A DNA stretch of 7,084 nucleotides from Clostridiaceae bacterium. Its GTDB lineage: Bacteria > Bacillota > Clostridia > Saccharofermentanales > DTU023. Under the pieces are notes generated by a model, which was not told the origin of the DNA, searched no databases, and was given only the letters and a program-made list of their open reading frames with translations. Shown in pieces: positions 1 to 6,058 of the stretch. The position numbers and the translations under genes were made by a program. The stretch spans positions 1-7,084 of the forward strand of contig JAAYEX010000105.1 in assembly GCA_012728535.1 (NCBI GenBank), in the 5' to 3' direction. Each line of letters begins with the position of its first letter. Positions within the stretch are counted from its first letter, which is position 1.

Positions 1-100
1 CTACACAAGTGTTGCAAACACAATGATGACATTTAAGAAAAATGCTATCAGCACTGTGCTTTCTCCTTCTACTACTTTTGACGAAGAAGGCACTGACTAA
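1..100 (+). CDS. yajC: C-terminal fragment, probably YajC-like Sec translocase accessory subunit (5' end outside window)
   Basis: An open frame runs in from the left edge (first full codon at base 2) and ends at TAA 98-100, giving 32 visible residues. The segment TFKKNAISTVLSPSTTFDEE resembles the end of YajC proteins, where a basic strand is followed by a hydrophobic helix start and a polar tail; the end of E. coli YajC (IKRDFVAAVLPKGT), as I recall it, lines up without gaps. YajC is a small inner-membrane protein associated with the SecDF part of the protein export machinery. Its membrane segment would lie upstream, off the window. From general knowledge, yajC is a frequent neighbour of the SCIFF pair in Clostridia, which supports the call. 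The stop is 38 bases before scfA with no terminator between, so co-transcription is plausible. The identification rests on a short fragment plus context and could be wrong; that a coding region ends here is more secure. Confidence 0.5.
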   Translation, partial: YTSVANTMMTFKKNAISTVLSPSTTFDEEGTD

Positions 101-122
101 AACAACATTCTGTATTATCCTC

Positions 123-131
123 AGAAAGGGG
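123..131 (+). promoter_or_regulatory. Ribosome binding site of scfA
   Basis: The purine run AGAAAGGGG lies 7 bases before the GTG at 139. It is a good Shine-Dalgarno sequence at normal spacing and supports the non-ATG start. The choice also fits the family, because SCIFF precursors usually begin with MKHI and this start gives MKHIRTI. Confidence 0.7.
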
Positions 132-138
132 TTATCTT

Positions 139-294
139 GTGAAGCACATCAGAACAATTATTAATCCGACAATTAAAGCCAGCGAGGACGGTTCTGCCTG
201 CTCTGAATGTCAGACATCCTGTCAGTCAGCCTGCAAGACAAGCTGCACCGTAGCAAATCAGCCTTGCGAACGTGAAGTGGAGGATCGTGATTGA
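139..294 (+). CDS. scfA: SCIFF ranthipeptide precursor (six cysteines in forty-five residues)
   Basis: This 51-residue peptide, with a GTG start, is the substrate of the radical SAM enzyme encoded next to it. It has exactly six cysteines, at 21, 24, 28, 32, 36 and 43, spaced C-x2-C-x3-C-x3-C-x3-C-x6-C. The core CQTSCQSACKTSCT is the almost invariant SCIFF signature. The first 20 residues (MKHIRTI...) form the conserved leader that the maturase recognises. In the studied Caldanaerobacter homologue, Cys32 is joined by a thioether to Thr37; here C32 and T37 occupy the same numbers, so the same bridge is expected (inference). Such peptides are called ranthipeptides. SCIFF products have been linked to density-dependent behaviour in solventogenic clostridia, but their role is mostly open. 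No dedicated protease or exporter gene is visible nearby. The stop codon overlaps the scfB start. The gene is easily missed because it is short and lacks an ATG start. Confidence 0.96.
   Translation: MKHIRTIINPTIKASEDGSACSECQTSCQSACKTSCTVANQPCEREVEDRD
279..283 (+). promoter_or_regulatory. Ribosome binding site of scfB, inside scfA
   Basis: GGAGG sits 7 bases before the TTG at 291 and lies within the last codons of scfA. This strong Shine-Dalgarno sequence is the main reason for accepting the TTG start of scfB. Being inside the precursor gene, it will be traversed by ribosomes finishing scfA, which suggests translational coupling. Confidence 0.75.
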
Positions 295-1634
295 TCCATA
301 GTTTTACTCTCCATGGGGACAATTTAGTTTACGACACGGAAAGTGGAGCCTTGCATTTATTTGATGACGAGGCTCTTTCCATTCTGCAACTGTATCAGGC
401 CAAGCAAGGTAAGAGACCATCACAGCTTGAACTGGATTACTTCCCGGATGGATCTGAGATAGCTGATTTAATTGATCAGTTGATAGCTCAATCCCAGCTT
501 TTTGCTGCCGGACCGGAAGTAAGATTTGAACAACTCTATCCTGAAGAGCCACGTTTCAAGGCAATGTGTCTTAATATATGCCACGACTGTAATATGCGAT
601 GTTCTTACTGTTTTGCTGCATCGGGTCAATACGGATCTGAGCAGCGCAGCAGTATGTCTGAGGAAACCGGTAAACGCGCCATAGATTTTTTGATAGAAGC
701 GTCGGGACCACGTCGTAATCTCGACATAGATTTCTTTGGCGGCGAACCGTTGATGAACTGGAATGTTGTCAAGGAGCTTGTCGCCTACTGTGAAGAACAG
801 GGTCCGGCTCATGGTAAAGATATCAGGCTTACCATTACTACAAATGCTCTTTTACTGAATGATGAGAAAATTGACTACATTAACAAGCATTTTAAGAATG
901 TAGTACTTTCCTGTGACGGCACATCAAAGACGCATGATCATATGCGCCCTGATGCAGGTGGAAATGCAACCTATGAACGCATAGCTGCCAACATCCGTAA
1001 ATTTGTAGCATTGAGGGGTGACCGTGAATACTATATACGCGGAACCTTTACCCGCCATAATTTAGATTTTGTTGATGATGTGCTGGCTCTGGCAAGCTTA
1101 GGCAGGAATGTTTCCATCGAACCGGTTGTAGCTGCTCCGGAGTTTGACTATTCAATCCGTGAAGAAGATCTTCCTCAGGTGCTGGACGCCTATGAAAAAC
1201 TTGCGTTGGTATTGCAGTCGGATGAATCTGGGTCAAAAATTAATTTTTTCCACTTTAATCTGCAAACCGACAATGGTCCCTGTGTCTACAAAAGATTAAA
1301 GGGCTGCGGTGCGGGCTCCGAGTACTGTGCGGTTACTCCGGAAGGCGATATCTATCCCTGCCACCAGCTGGTAGGAGAAACTATACATCGCATCGGACAC
1401 CTGACCGAGGCAGGTTATGAAACTGATTCAAGACAGCAGTCCGCTTTCAGTGAGTATCTTATGCCCAGCCGGGAACCCTGTAATTCATGTTGGGCTCGCT
1501 ACCATTGTGGCGGAGGCTGTGCAGCCAACCACTGGCATAGCATGGGTGACCTTGACACTGTTGATCCCATTTACTGTCAAATGCTCCAAAAGAGATTGGA
1601 ATGTGCCCTTTGGCTTTCGTACAAGCGCGGGTAG
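291..1634 (+). CDS. scfB: Radical SAM/SPASM SCIFF peptide maturase (thioether cross-link-forming)
   Basis: This 447-residue cytosolic iron-sulfur enzyme uses S-adenosylmethionine radical chemistry to link cysteine sulfur to non-alpha carbons of acceptor residues in the SCIFF peptide. Residues about 1-90 fit the PqqD-like RiPP recognition domain that binds the leader. The radical SAM motif CNMRCSYC gives C100, C104 and C107 for the catalytic 4Fe-4S cluster, and GGEP at 150-153 is the usual SAM-contact motif. The C-terminal SPASM domain holds the auxiliary cluster cysteines: C339-x12-G-x4-C357, then C397-x2-C400-x5-C406-x3-C410, then C429. Length and architecture match characterised homologues such as CteB of Clostridium thermocellum. 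Extra cysteines occur at 97, 331 and 346; from memory, positions 97 and 346 are often Ala or an aliphatic residue in relatives. TTG is chosen as start because GGAGG precedes it by 7 bases and no better start lies nearby. The gene overlaps scfA by four bases. Identification is secure; the exact bridges made are inferred. Confidence 0.96.
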   Translation: MIHSFTLHGDNLVYDTESGALHLFDDEALSILQLYQAKQGKRPSQLELDYFPDGSEIADLIDQLIAQSQLFAAGPEVRFEQLYPEEPRFKAMCLNICHDCNMRCSYCFAASGQYGSEQRSSMSEETGKRAIDFLIEASGPRRNLDIDFFGGEPLMNWNVVKELVAYCEEQGPAHGKDIRLTITTNALLLNDEKIDYINKHFKNVVLSCDGTSKTHDHMRPDAGGNATYERIAANIRKFVALRGDREYYIRGTFTRHNLDFVDDVLALASLGRNVSIEPVVAAPEFDYSIREEDLPQVLDAYEKLALVLQSDESGSKINFFHFNLQTDNGPCVYKRLKGCGAGSEYCAVTPEGDIYPCHQLVGETIHRIGHLTEAGYETDSRQQSAFSEYLMPSREPCNSCWARYHCGGGCAANHWHSMGDLDTVDPIYCQMLQKRLECALWLSYKRG

Positions 1635-1695
1635 GGAAAAACAAAGTGCTTAACGAATAGTATTAATGAGAGCTGATGGGCAGAGATTAGTTTAT

Positions 1696-1726
1696 TTCAG
1701 AAATAACTGAATATATCGTATATAAG
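1696..1726 (+). promoter_or_regulatory. Weak candidate promoter for the dnaG-rpoD-trmK-Nif3 operon
   Basis: The 118-base gap between scfB and dnaG is AT-rich and has no obvious terminator. TATAAG at 1721-1726 matches the -10 consensus in five of six positions. The best -35 partner, TTCAGA at 1696-1701, matches four of six but sits at a long 19-base spacing. An overlapping reading (TATATA at 1719-1724, 17-base spacing) is equally weak. This is the only promoter-like stretch seen before dnaG. The operon might instead be read through from scfAB or use a promoter within scfB. Confidence 0.25.
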
Positions 1727-1752
1727 CAGTTGGTTCGAAAGAGCAGGGCAGG

Positions 1753-3732
1753 ATGGGCAGAATTTCCCGGGAATCAATCGATCAGGTGATAGCCGCCAAC
1801 GATATCGTTGATGTGGTGTCTTCGTATGTTGATCTGGATAAAAAATCCAGCCACAACCTTTTTGGTCTCTGTCCTTTTCATACCGAAAAAACACCTTCCT
1901 TCAGCGTAACGCCATTGAAGCAAATCTATTATTGTTTTGGCTGCCACAAAGGTGGCAATGTTATCAGTTTTATTCAGGAGATTGAACATCTCAATTTTCC
2001 GGAAGCGATACATTTTTTGGCTAAACGTGTCGGTATTGAGATTGAGGAAGATGAAGACGAGCGCTGGCAACACAAGCGTGAAGAGCAGAAGTTGATTTAT
2101 CACGCTCTCCTGGAAACAGCAGGTTTTTTTCATAAATCATTAATCGGCGATGCCGGTGAGGCCGCCCGCTCCTACCTGACGCGGCGCGGTACGACCATAA
2201 GTGATTGGCGTAAATTCGGACTTGGCTACGCCCCCAACCAGTGGGATGCACTGTATCAGTACTTAGCTTCCAAAGATGTAACTGATGCAGCAATGTTAAA
2301 AGCAGGCTTGATTACGCGGAGTAGCCGAGATAACTGGATTGATTTTTTCAGAAACCGCGTCATATTTCCCATTATTGACCTGAGTGGGAACGTGTTGGGT
2401 TTTGGCGGTCGTGCTTTGCAGGACCAGGGTGCGAAATATATAAATACTATGGAAACAGTAGTCTTCCATAAAGGCTCTTATCTCTTCGGCTTGCCGCAGG
2501 CCTTGAAAGCAAGATCCGATCAATTGATTATTGTTGAAGGATATATGGATGTAATAGCTCTGAGCAAAGCCGGTTTTGATAACGTCGTTGCCCCTCTTGG
2601 GACAGCGCTTACCTTGCAGCAGGCACGCCTGGTACAAAGACACAGCAAGGAAGCACTCTTGCTTTTTGATTCAGACAACGCGGGCGAAAATGCGGCAATG
2701 CGTACGTTTGAGATTTTTTCCGATATCGGCATGAAAGCCAGTTTTGTGTTGTTGCCGGAAGGGCAGGACCCTGACGATTATATCAGGGATAAGGGAGCCG
2801 AACGAATGGCTTCACTGATCGACAACCCATATGACCGCAGCAGCTACCGTCTGACTCTGGCAGAAAGAAAGGCACGTGATCCTGAAAGCGGTTCTTTGCG
2901 TTTACTGGAGTACCAGGATGTTGCGCTGGATATTTTGACAGAAGAAGAGAATATTGTTCTGGCTGAGCTTTATGCCGACCAGGTTGCACGTAAGCTTGGT
3001 ACCAGTACCGAGCGGATTACTCAGGAAGTGGACAGACGTCGTGGTCGGCTGCAAACTGACAAGAAGTCACAAGTTGCAGATGCTGTTTCCGGAACGCCTA
3101 CTGACGTCCTAACAATGAGGCGACCGAAATTTCGGGCGGAAAGCAGTAATGATCTGAGATTACTGCGGCTTCTGGCTGAAGCACCGGACTTGTATAAGCG
3201 AAAGTTGGATATACAATATGCAGACAAAGGACGTGATCCCTTTCTAGTAGAGTCTTTGAGGGGATTGGATCTTACTGCCCCTGTGAGAGCAAGTGATTTT
3301 CACGCCGGAGCTTTCAGGGAACTGGCAGGCTTACTATTATCCGATGCGGAGGCCGGAACGCTTACGGTGGCTACATTATTGTCCAGACTCCAACAACTTG
3401 AAGCTCAGCTTGACGAAAATGACACAAGCAGCAACGAGGGCAAAGAAAAGCATAAAGCAGAGGAGTTTCAGGACGATCTGAATCAAATACGTGAGAGCCT
3501 GTTGCAGAACATGTCAAGTCCCGGGCAGGATGTGACACCACATTTACGTGCTAAAAGTTATGATCAGTTATTCCGGGCAGTGCGAAGTGAACAACTTTCC
3601 TGGGAACGAGATAAGAAACTGGCTCTGTTTAATTACTATAACGAAAGGCATGAAGCTGATAAGGCTGAACAGGCGAAGAGAGAAGCAAGTGTATTTACTC
3701 AAGCTGCAGCCCTTGTCAGACACAGCAGATAA
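1753..3732 (+). CDS. dnaG: DNA primase DnaG
   Basis: This 659-residue enzyme makes the RNA primers that start Okazaki fragments and the leading strand, working with the replicative helicase at the fork. The N-terminal CHC2 zinc-binding domain is complete: CPFH (C40, H43) and CFGC (C61, C64), with the family's EKTPSFSV stretch between them. GFGGRAL at 216-222 and the KYINTMET stretch belong to the RNA polymerase core. The TOPRIM catalytic motifs follow: E262-G263 in IIVEGYMDV, and D306 and D308 in LLFDSDNAG, which bind the metal ions. DPDDYIR at about 339-345 is also typical. Residues from about 460 to the end should form the helicase-binding domain. Length exceeds the usual 580-620, partly through a polar linker around 555-572. 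The start gives the standard MGRI opening; the Shine-Dalgarno (AGGG at 1745-1748) is weak and only 4 bases away, but no other in-frame start exists after the TAA at 1723-1725. It is followed by rpoD after 15 bases. Confidence 0.97.
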   Translation: MGRISRESIDQVIAANDIVDVVSSYVDLDKKSSHNLFGLCPFHTEKTPSFSVTPLKQIYYCFGCHKGGNVISFIQEIEHLNFPEAIHFLAKRVGIEIEEDEDERWQHKREEQKLIYHALLETAGFFHKSLIGDAGEAARSYLTRRGTTISDWRKFGLGYAPNQWDALYQYLASKDVTDAAMLKAGLITRSSRDNWIDFFRNRVIFPIIDLSGNVLGFGGRALQDQGAKYINTMETVVFHKGSYLFGLPQALKARSDQLIIVEGYMDVIALSKAGFDNVVAPLGTALTLQQARLVQRHSKEALLLFDSDNAGENAAMRTFEIFSDIGMKASFVLLPEGQDPDDYIRDKGAERMASLIDNPYDRSSYRLTLAERKARDPESGSLRLLEYQDVALDILTEEENIVLAELYADQVARKLGTSTERITQEVDRRRGRLQTDKKSQVADAVSGTPTDVLTMRRPKFRAESSNDLRLLRLLAEAPDLYKRKLDIQYADKGRDPFLVESLRGLDLTAPVRASDFHAGAFRELAGLLLSDAEAGTLTVATLLSRLQQLEAQLDENDTSSNEGKEKHKAEEFQDDLNQIRESLLQNMSSPGQDVTPHLRAKSYDQLFRAVRSEQLSWERDKKLALFNYYNERHEADKAEQAKREASVFTQAAALVRHSR

Positions 3733-3735
3733 ATC

Positions 3736-3740
3736 AGGAG
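3736..3740 (+). promoter_or_regulatory. Ribosome binding site of rpoD
   Basis: AGGAG lies 7 bases upstream of ATG 3748, in the short gap after the dnaG stop. It fixes the long form of RpoD as the translated one, which matters because the N-terminal extension is unusual. Confidence 0.75.
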
Positions 3741-3747
3741 TACTAAT

Positions 3748-5313
3748 ATGGCAAAAGAAAAAATAGACCAAGAAGAAACTAAAGCTGATTTTTTAAATGA
3801 TTTGTCCGAATTAATTCTGGCGGTCGGACAGAAAACTGAAACAGAAATGGCAGAAGATAATGAGAAAGCTGTTTCAGTTAAGAAGATAAAAGTAAAGAAA
3901 AAATTGAAGGCTGTCGCACTTGAAGTTGAATCTGCTGACGAAAAAAGTGAGGATGAATTGGGAAGAGGCGGATTGCTGCTTACTCCCAGTGTAATCACCA
4001 GCCGCCCGGCCAAGATATCAGCGGCAAGGCCGGAAGATGTGCTCCTCGTCGATGAAGAAGAGGAAGAAGAAATCCTTATTCTGGACGATGAACTTGATGA
4101 AGAAATCGATGCTGTTTTGGATTTAGGTGACGATGACGAGGAAGTGGTAGATGCCGATCTTTTCGTCGAGAGTACGGATGATGATATAAATGAAATTGTC
4201 GATGAAGAAAAATTCCTGGAAAATATCGGTCAGGACTTTGACTTTAATGTTGAGCTGCTTTTACCACTGATATCACGTGGTTTTGATAATGACAATGAAC
4301 TGAAACAGGAAGAAGTACTTGATTATCTGGAAAAAATTCAGCTGGATGAAGATCTGCTGGACGATGTCATCAGTATTTTGATCAGGGCAGGCATTGAAGT
4401 CATCGACGAGGAAGAAATGGTCCGCGAAATGCATGAGCGTGAGCGTGACAAGAACAAAATGGCAGAAGCCTTTAATGATGCCATGCTTGTCGATGATCCG
4501 GTACGTATGTATCTCAAGGAAATTGGGCAAGTTGAACTTCTCACAGCTGATGAGGAAAAGGAACTGGGAGCCAGAATGGAAGCCGGTGACTGGGAGGCCA
4601 AGCAACATCTCACGGAGGCCAATTTGCGTCTTGTAGTCAGCATTGCAAAGCGCTACACAGGACGCGGCATGCACTTTCTTGACCTGATTCAGGAAGGCAA
4701 TCTCGGTTTAATTAAGGCAGTTGATAAATTCGATTATAAAAAAGGATTTAAATTCAGCACCTACGCGACCTGGTGGATTCGTCAGGCCATAACCCGCGCC
4801 ATAGCGGATCAGGCGAGAACTATACGTATTCCGGTTCACATGATCGAGACAATCAATAAATTGGTACGTATCCAGCGTCAGTTGGTTCAGGAGCTCGGCA
4901 GGGAACCCGAGGTTGACGAACTGGCTGCCGAAATGGAGATGACTCCGGAGAAGATCCGTGAGATTATGAAAATCTCGCAGTCACCGGTGTCTCTGGAAAA
5001 ACCCATTGGTGAAGAAGAGGATAGTCAGCTAGGTGATTTCATTCCTGACGAAGATGCACCTTCACCGGATGAGCAGGCAGCTAACACTCTTCTTAAGGAA
5101 GAATTGTTGAATGTTCTGTCTGAGCTCTCTCCACGTGAGGAAGAAGTCCTGAAGCTTCGTTTCGGCTTGAAAGATGGACGTACCAGAACTCTGGAAGAAG
5201 TTGGCAAGGTTTTCGATGTTACACGCGAACGCATCCGCCAAATTGAAGCGAAGGCTTTGCGTAAAATTCGTCACCCATCCCGTAGTAAGCGGCTTAAGGA
5301 TTATGTCGACTGA
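3748..5313 (+). CDS. rpoD: Primary RNA polymerase sigma factor RpoD (SigA)
   Basis: This 521-residue protein is the housekeeping sigma factor, which directs core RNA polymerase to -35/-10 promoters. Recognisable parts in order: a region 1.1-like helical segment (about 168-222); region 1.2 (about 248-280, DDPVRMYLKEIG); region 2 (about 291-372, with NLRLVVSIAKRY and the -10-reading STYATWWIRQAITRAI); region 3 (about 373-450); region 4 (about 456-511, with the helix-turn-helix VTRERIRQIEAKALRKIRHP that reads the -35). Before region 1.1 stands an unusual extension of about 165 residues. It has a lysine cluster at 45-54 (seven lysines in ten residues) and a very acidic tract at 96-165 (35 Asp/Glu in 70 residues). 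Typical Firmicute SigA proteins are about 360-390 residues, so the extra length is almost wholly N-terminal. ATG 3748 is preceded by AGGAG at 7 bases, so the extension is very likely translated. The gene lies 15 bases after dnaG and overlaps trmK by 11. Confidence 0.97.
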   Translation: MAKEKIDQEETKADFLNDLSELILAVGQKTETEMAEDNEKAVSVKKIKVKKKLKAVALEVESADEKSEDELGRGGLLLTPSVITSRPAKISAARPEDVLLVDEEEEEEILILDDELDEEIDAVLDLGDDDEEVVDADLFVESTDDDINEIVDEEKFLENIGQDFDFNVELLLPLISRGFDNDNELKQEEVLDYLEKIQLDEDLLDDVISILIRAGIEVIDEEEMVREMHERERDKNKMAEAFNDAMLVDDPVRMYLKEIGQVELLTADEEKELGARMEAGDWEAKQHLTEANLRLVVSIAKRYTGRGMHFLDLIQEGNLGLIKAVDKFDYKKGFKFSTYATWWIRQAITRAIADQARTIRIPVHMIETINKLVRIQRQLVQELGREPEVDELAAEMEMTPEKIREIMKISQSPVSLEKPIGEEEDSQLGDFIPDEDAPSPDEQAANTLLKEELLNVLSELSPREEEVLKLRFGLKDGRTRTLEEVGKVFDVTRERIRQIEAKALRKIRHPSRSKRLKDYVD

Positions 5314-6055
5314 TGCAATAAAACCCCGGGACTCTTGTGCAGCTTCGATCTTCATTGGCCAGCGTCTTAAGGCATTAGCTGCACTGGTGCCTGCCGGTAG
5401 CGGGCGCTTGATAGATGTCGGCTGTGACCATGGAGCTGTTCCACTGGATTTGCTGTCTAAGGGCATCGTCAAAGAGCTTCTGTTGATTGATATCAATAAA
5501 GAACCACTAGAGCGTGCTGAAAAACGGGCGACAAAAAGATTTCCCCAGTACCGTGACAGGATCAGCTACTTGCAAAACGATGGATTAAAAGGTATTGACT
5601 GTCGATCAGACGATATCCTGCTTATCAGTGGACTGGGTGGAGAGACAATAGCAGAAATACTGACAAGCGCTTTTGTCGATAGAGACAAGACCCGACCTTC
5701 CAGATTAATTTTGCAACCACAAACTAAACAGTATGAATTACGTGCTGGTTTGCAGGAACTGTCATTCTTTCTGGGCGAAGAACAGCTTGTCCTTGATGAT
5801 GTGCGCTTCTACACGATAATCGTATGCTTTAATGATAATGTTGAAGACTCTCCATTAAGTGAATTGGAATTGTATATCGGTCCCGGTTTTGTTATTAAAG
5901 TATTAGGCATCCTGGGCCGTAGTGAACTCTCGGAAACAGATAAGTTGCTCCTTGAATGGGCTGAAAAGCAGGCGGACCGTTTGAAACTCGAAGGTCGGGG
6001 GGACGCAGGACGAGCCCACTTGGCAGAAGAATGGGCAGAATTATTGGGAAGATAG
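5303..6055 (+). CDS. trmK: tRNA (adenine(22)-N1)-methyltransferase TrmK
   Basis: From ATG 5303 this is a 250-residue class I SAM-dependent methyltransferase of the TrmK (YqfN) family, which methylates N1 of A22 in the D-loop region of tRNAs. Visible motifs: the SAM-binding glycine-rich loop IDVGCDHGAVP (37-47), the acidic end of the next strand in LLIDINKEP (60-68), NDGL (92-95), SGLGGETI (109-116) and LILQPQ (135-140). The family's first helix (RLKALAALVP) begins near residue 21, so about 20 residues form a short N-terminal extension. The frame stays open further upstream inside rpoD, but ATG 5303 is the last good start before the conserved domain. AAGGA at 5296-5300 precedes it at a spacing of only 2 bases, so initiation may rely on coupling to rpoD termination. 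The start overlaps the rpoD end by 11 bases. This trmK-after-rpoD order is typical of Firmicutes and supports the assignment. Confidence 0.92.
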   Translation: MSTDAIKPRDSCAASIFIGQRLKALAALVPAGSGRLIDVGCDHGAVPLDLLSKGIVKELLLIDINKEPLERAEKRATKRFPQYRDRISYLQNDGLKGIDCRSDDILLISGLGGETIAEILTSAFVDRDKTRPSRLILQPQTKQYELRAGLQELSFFLGEEQLVLDDVRFYTIIVCFNDNVEDSPLSELELYIGPGFVIKVLGILGRSELSETDKLLLEWAEKQADRLKLEGRGDAGRAHLAEEWAELLGR

Positions 6056-6058
6056 AAT

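Noticed and set aside
78..118. TTGACG and TATTAT as a possible scfA promoter
   Set aside because: The spacer is 29 bases, and a start from this -10 would fall within the ribosome binding site, leaving no usable leader.
1552..1580. Perfect TTGACA -35 hexamer near the end of scfB
   Set aside because: No acceptable -10 box lies 16-18 bases downstream; bases 1575-1580 read TGTCAA.
1417..1653. 78-codon + strand frame at the end of scfB
   Set aside because: It is an out-of-frame shadow of the SPASM domain coding region.
1696..1711. Inverted repeat TTCAG/CTGAA as a terminator between scfB and dnaG
   Set aside because: The stem is only five base pairs, AT-rich, and is not followed by a T run.
1774..2643. 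Antisense open frames opposite dnaG
   Set aside because: There are no motifs or good ribosome binding sites, and dnaG on the + strand is certain.
3699..4674. Long antisense open frames opposite rpoD (for example 3699-4013, 4273-4674 and 4338-4643), including Ser-rich ones
   Set aside because: They mirror the Glu/Asp/Lys-rich codons of rpoD, have no recognisable domain, and the sense gene is certain.
5174..5302. Upstream extension of the trmK frame into rpoD (43 extra residues)
   Set aside because: It would overlap rpoD region 4 by 140 bases, adds nothing resembling the TrmK family, and ATG 5303 sits close to the conserved domain.
5062..5496. Antisense open frame of 144 codons across the rpoD-trmK junction
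   Set aside because: It lies opposite two well-supported genes and shows no family motif.
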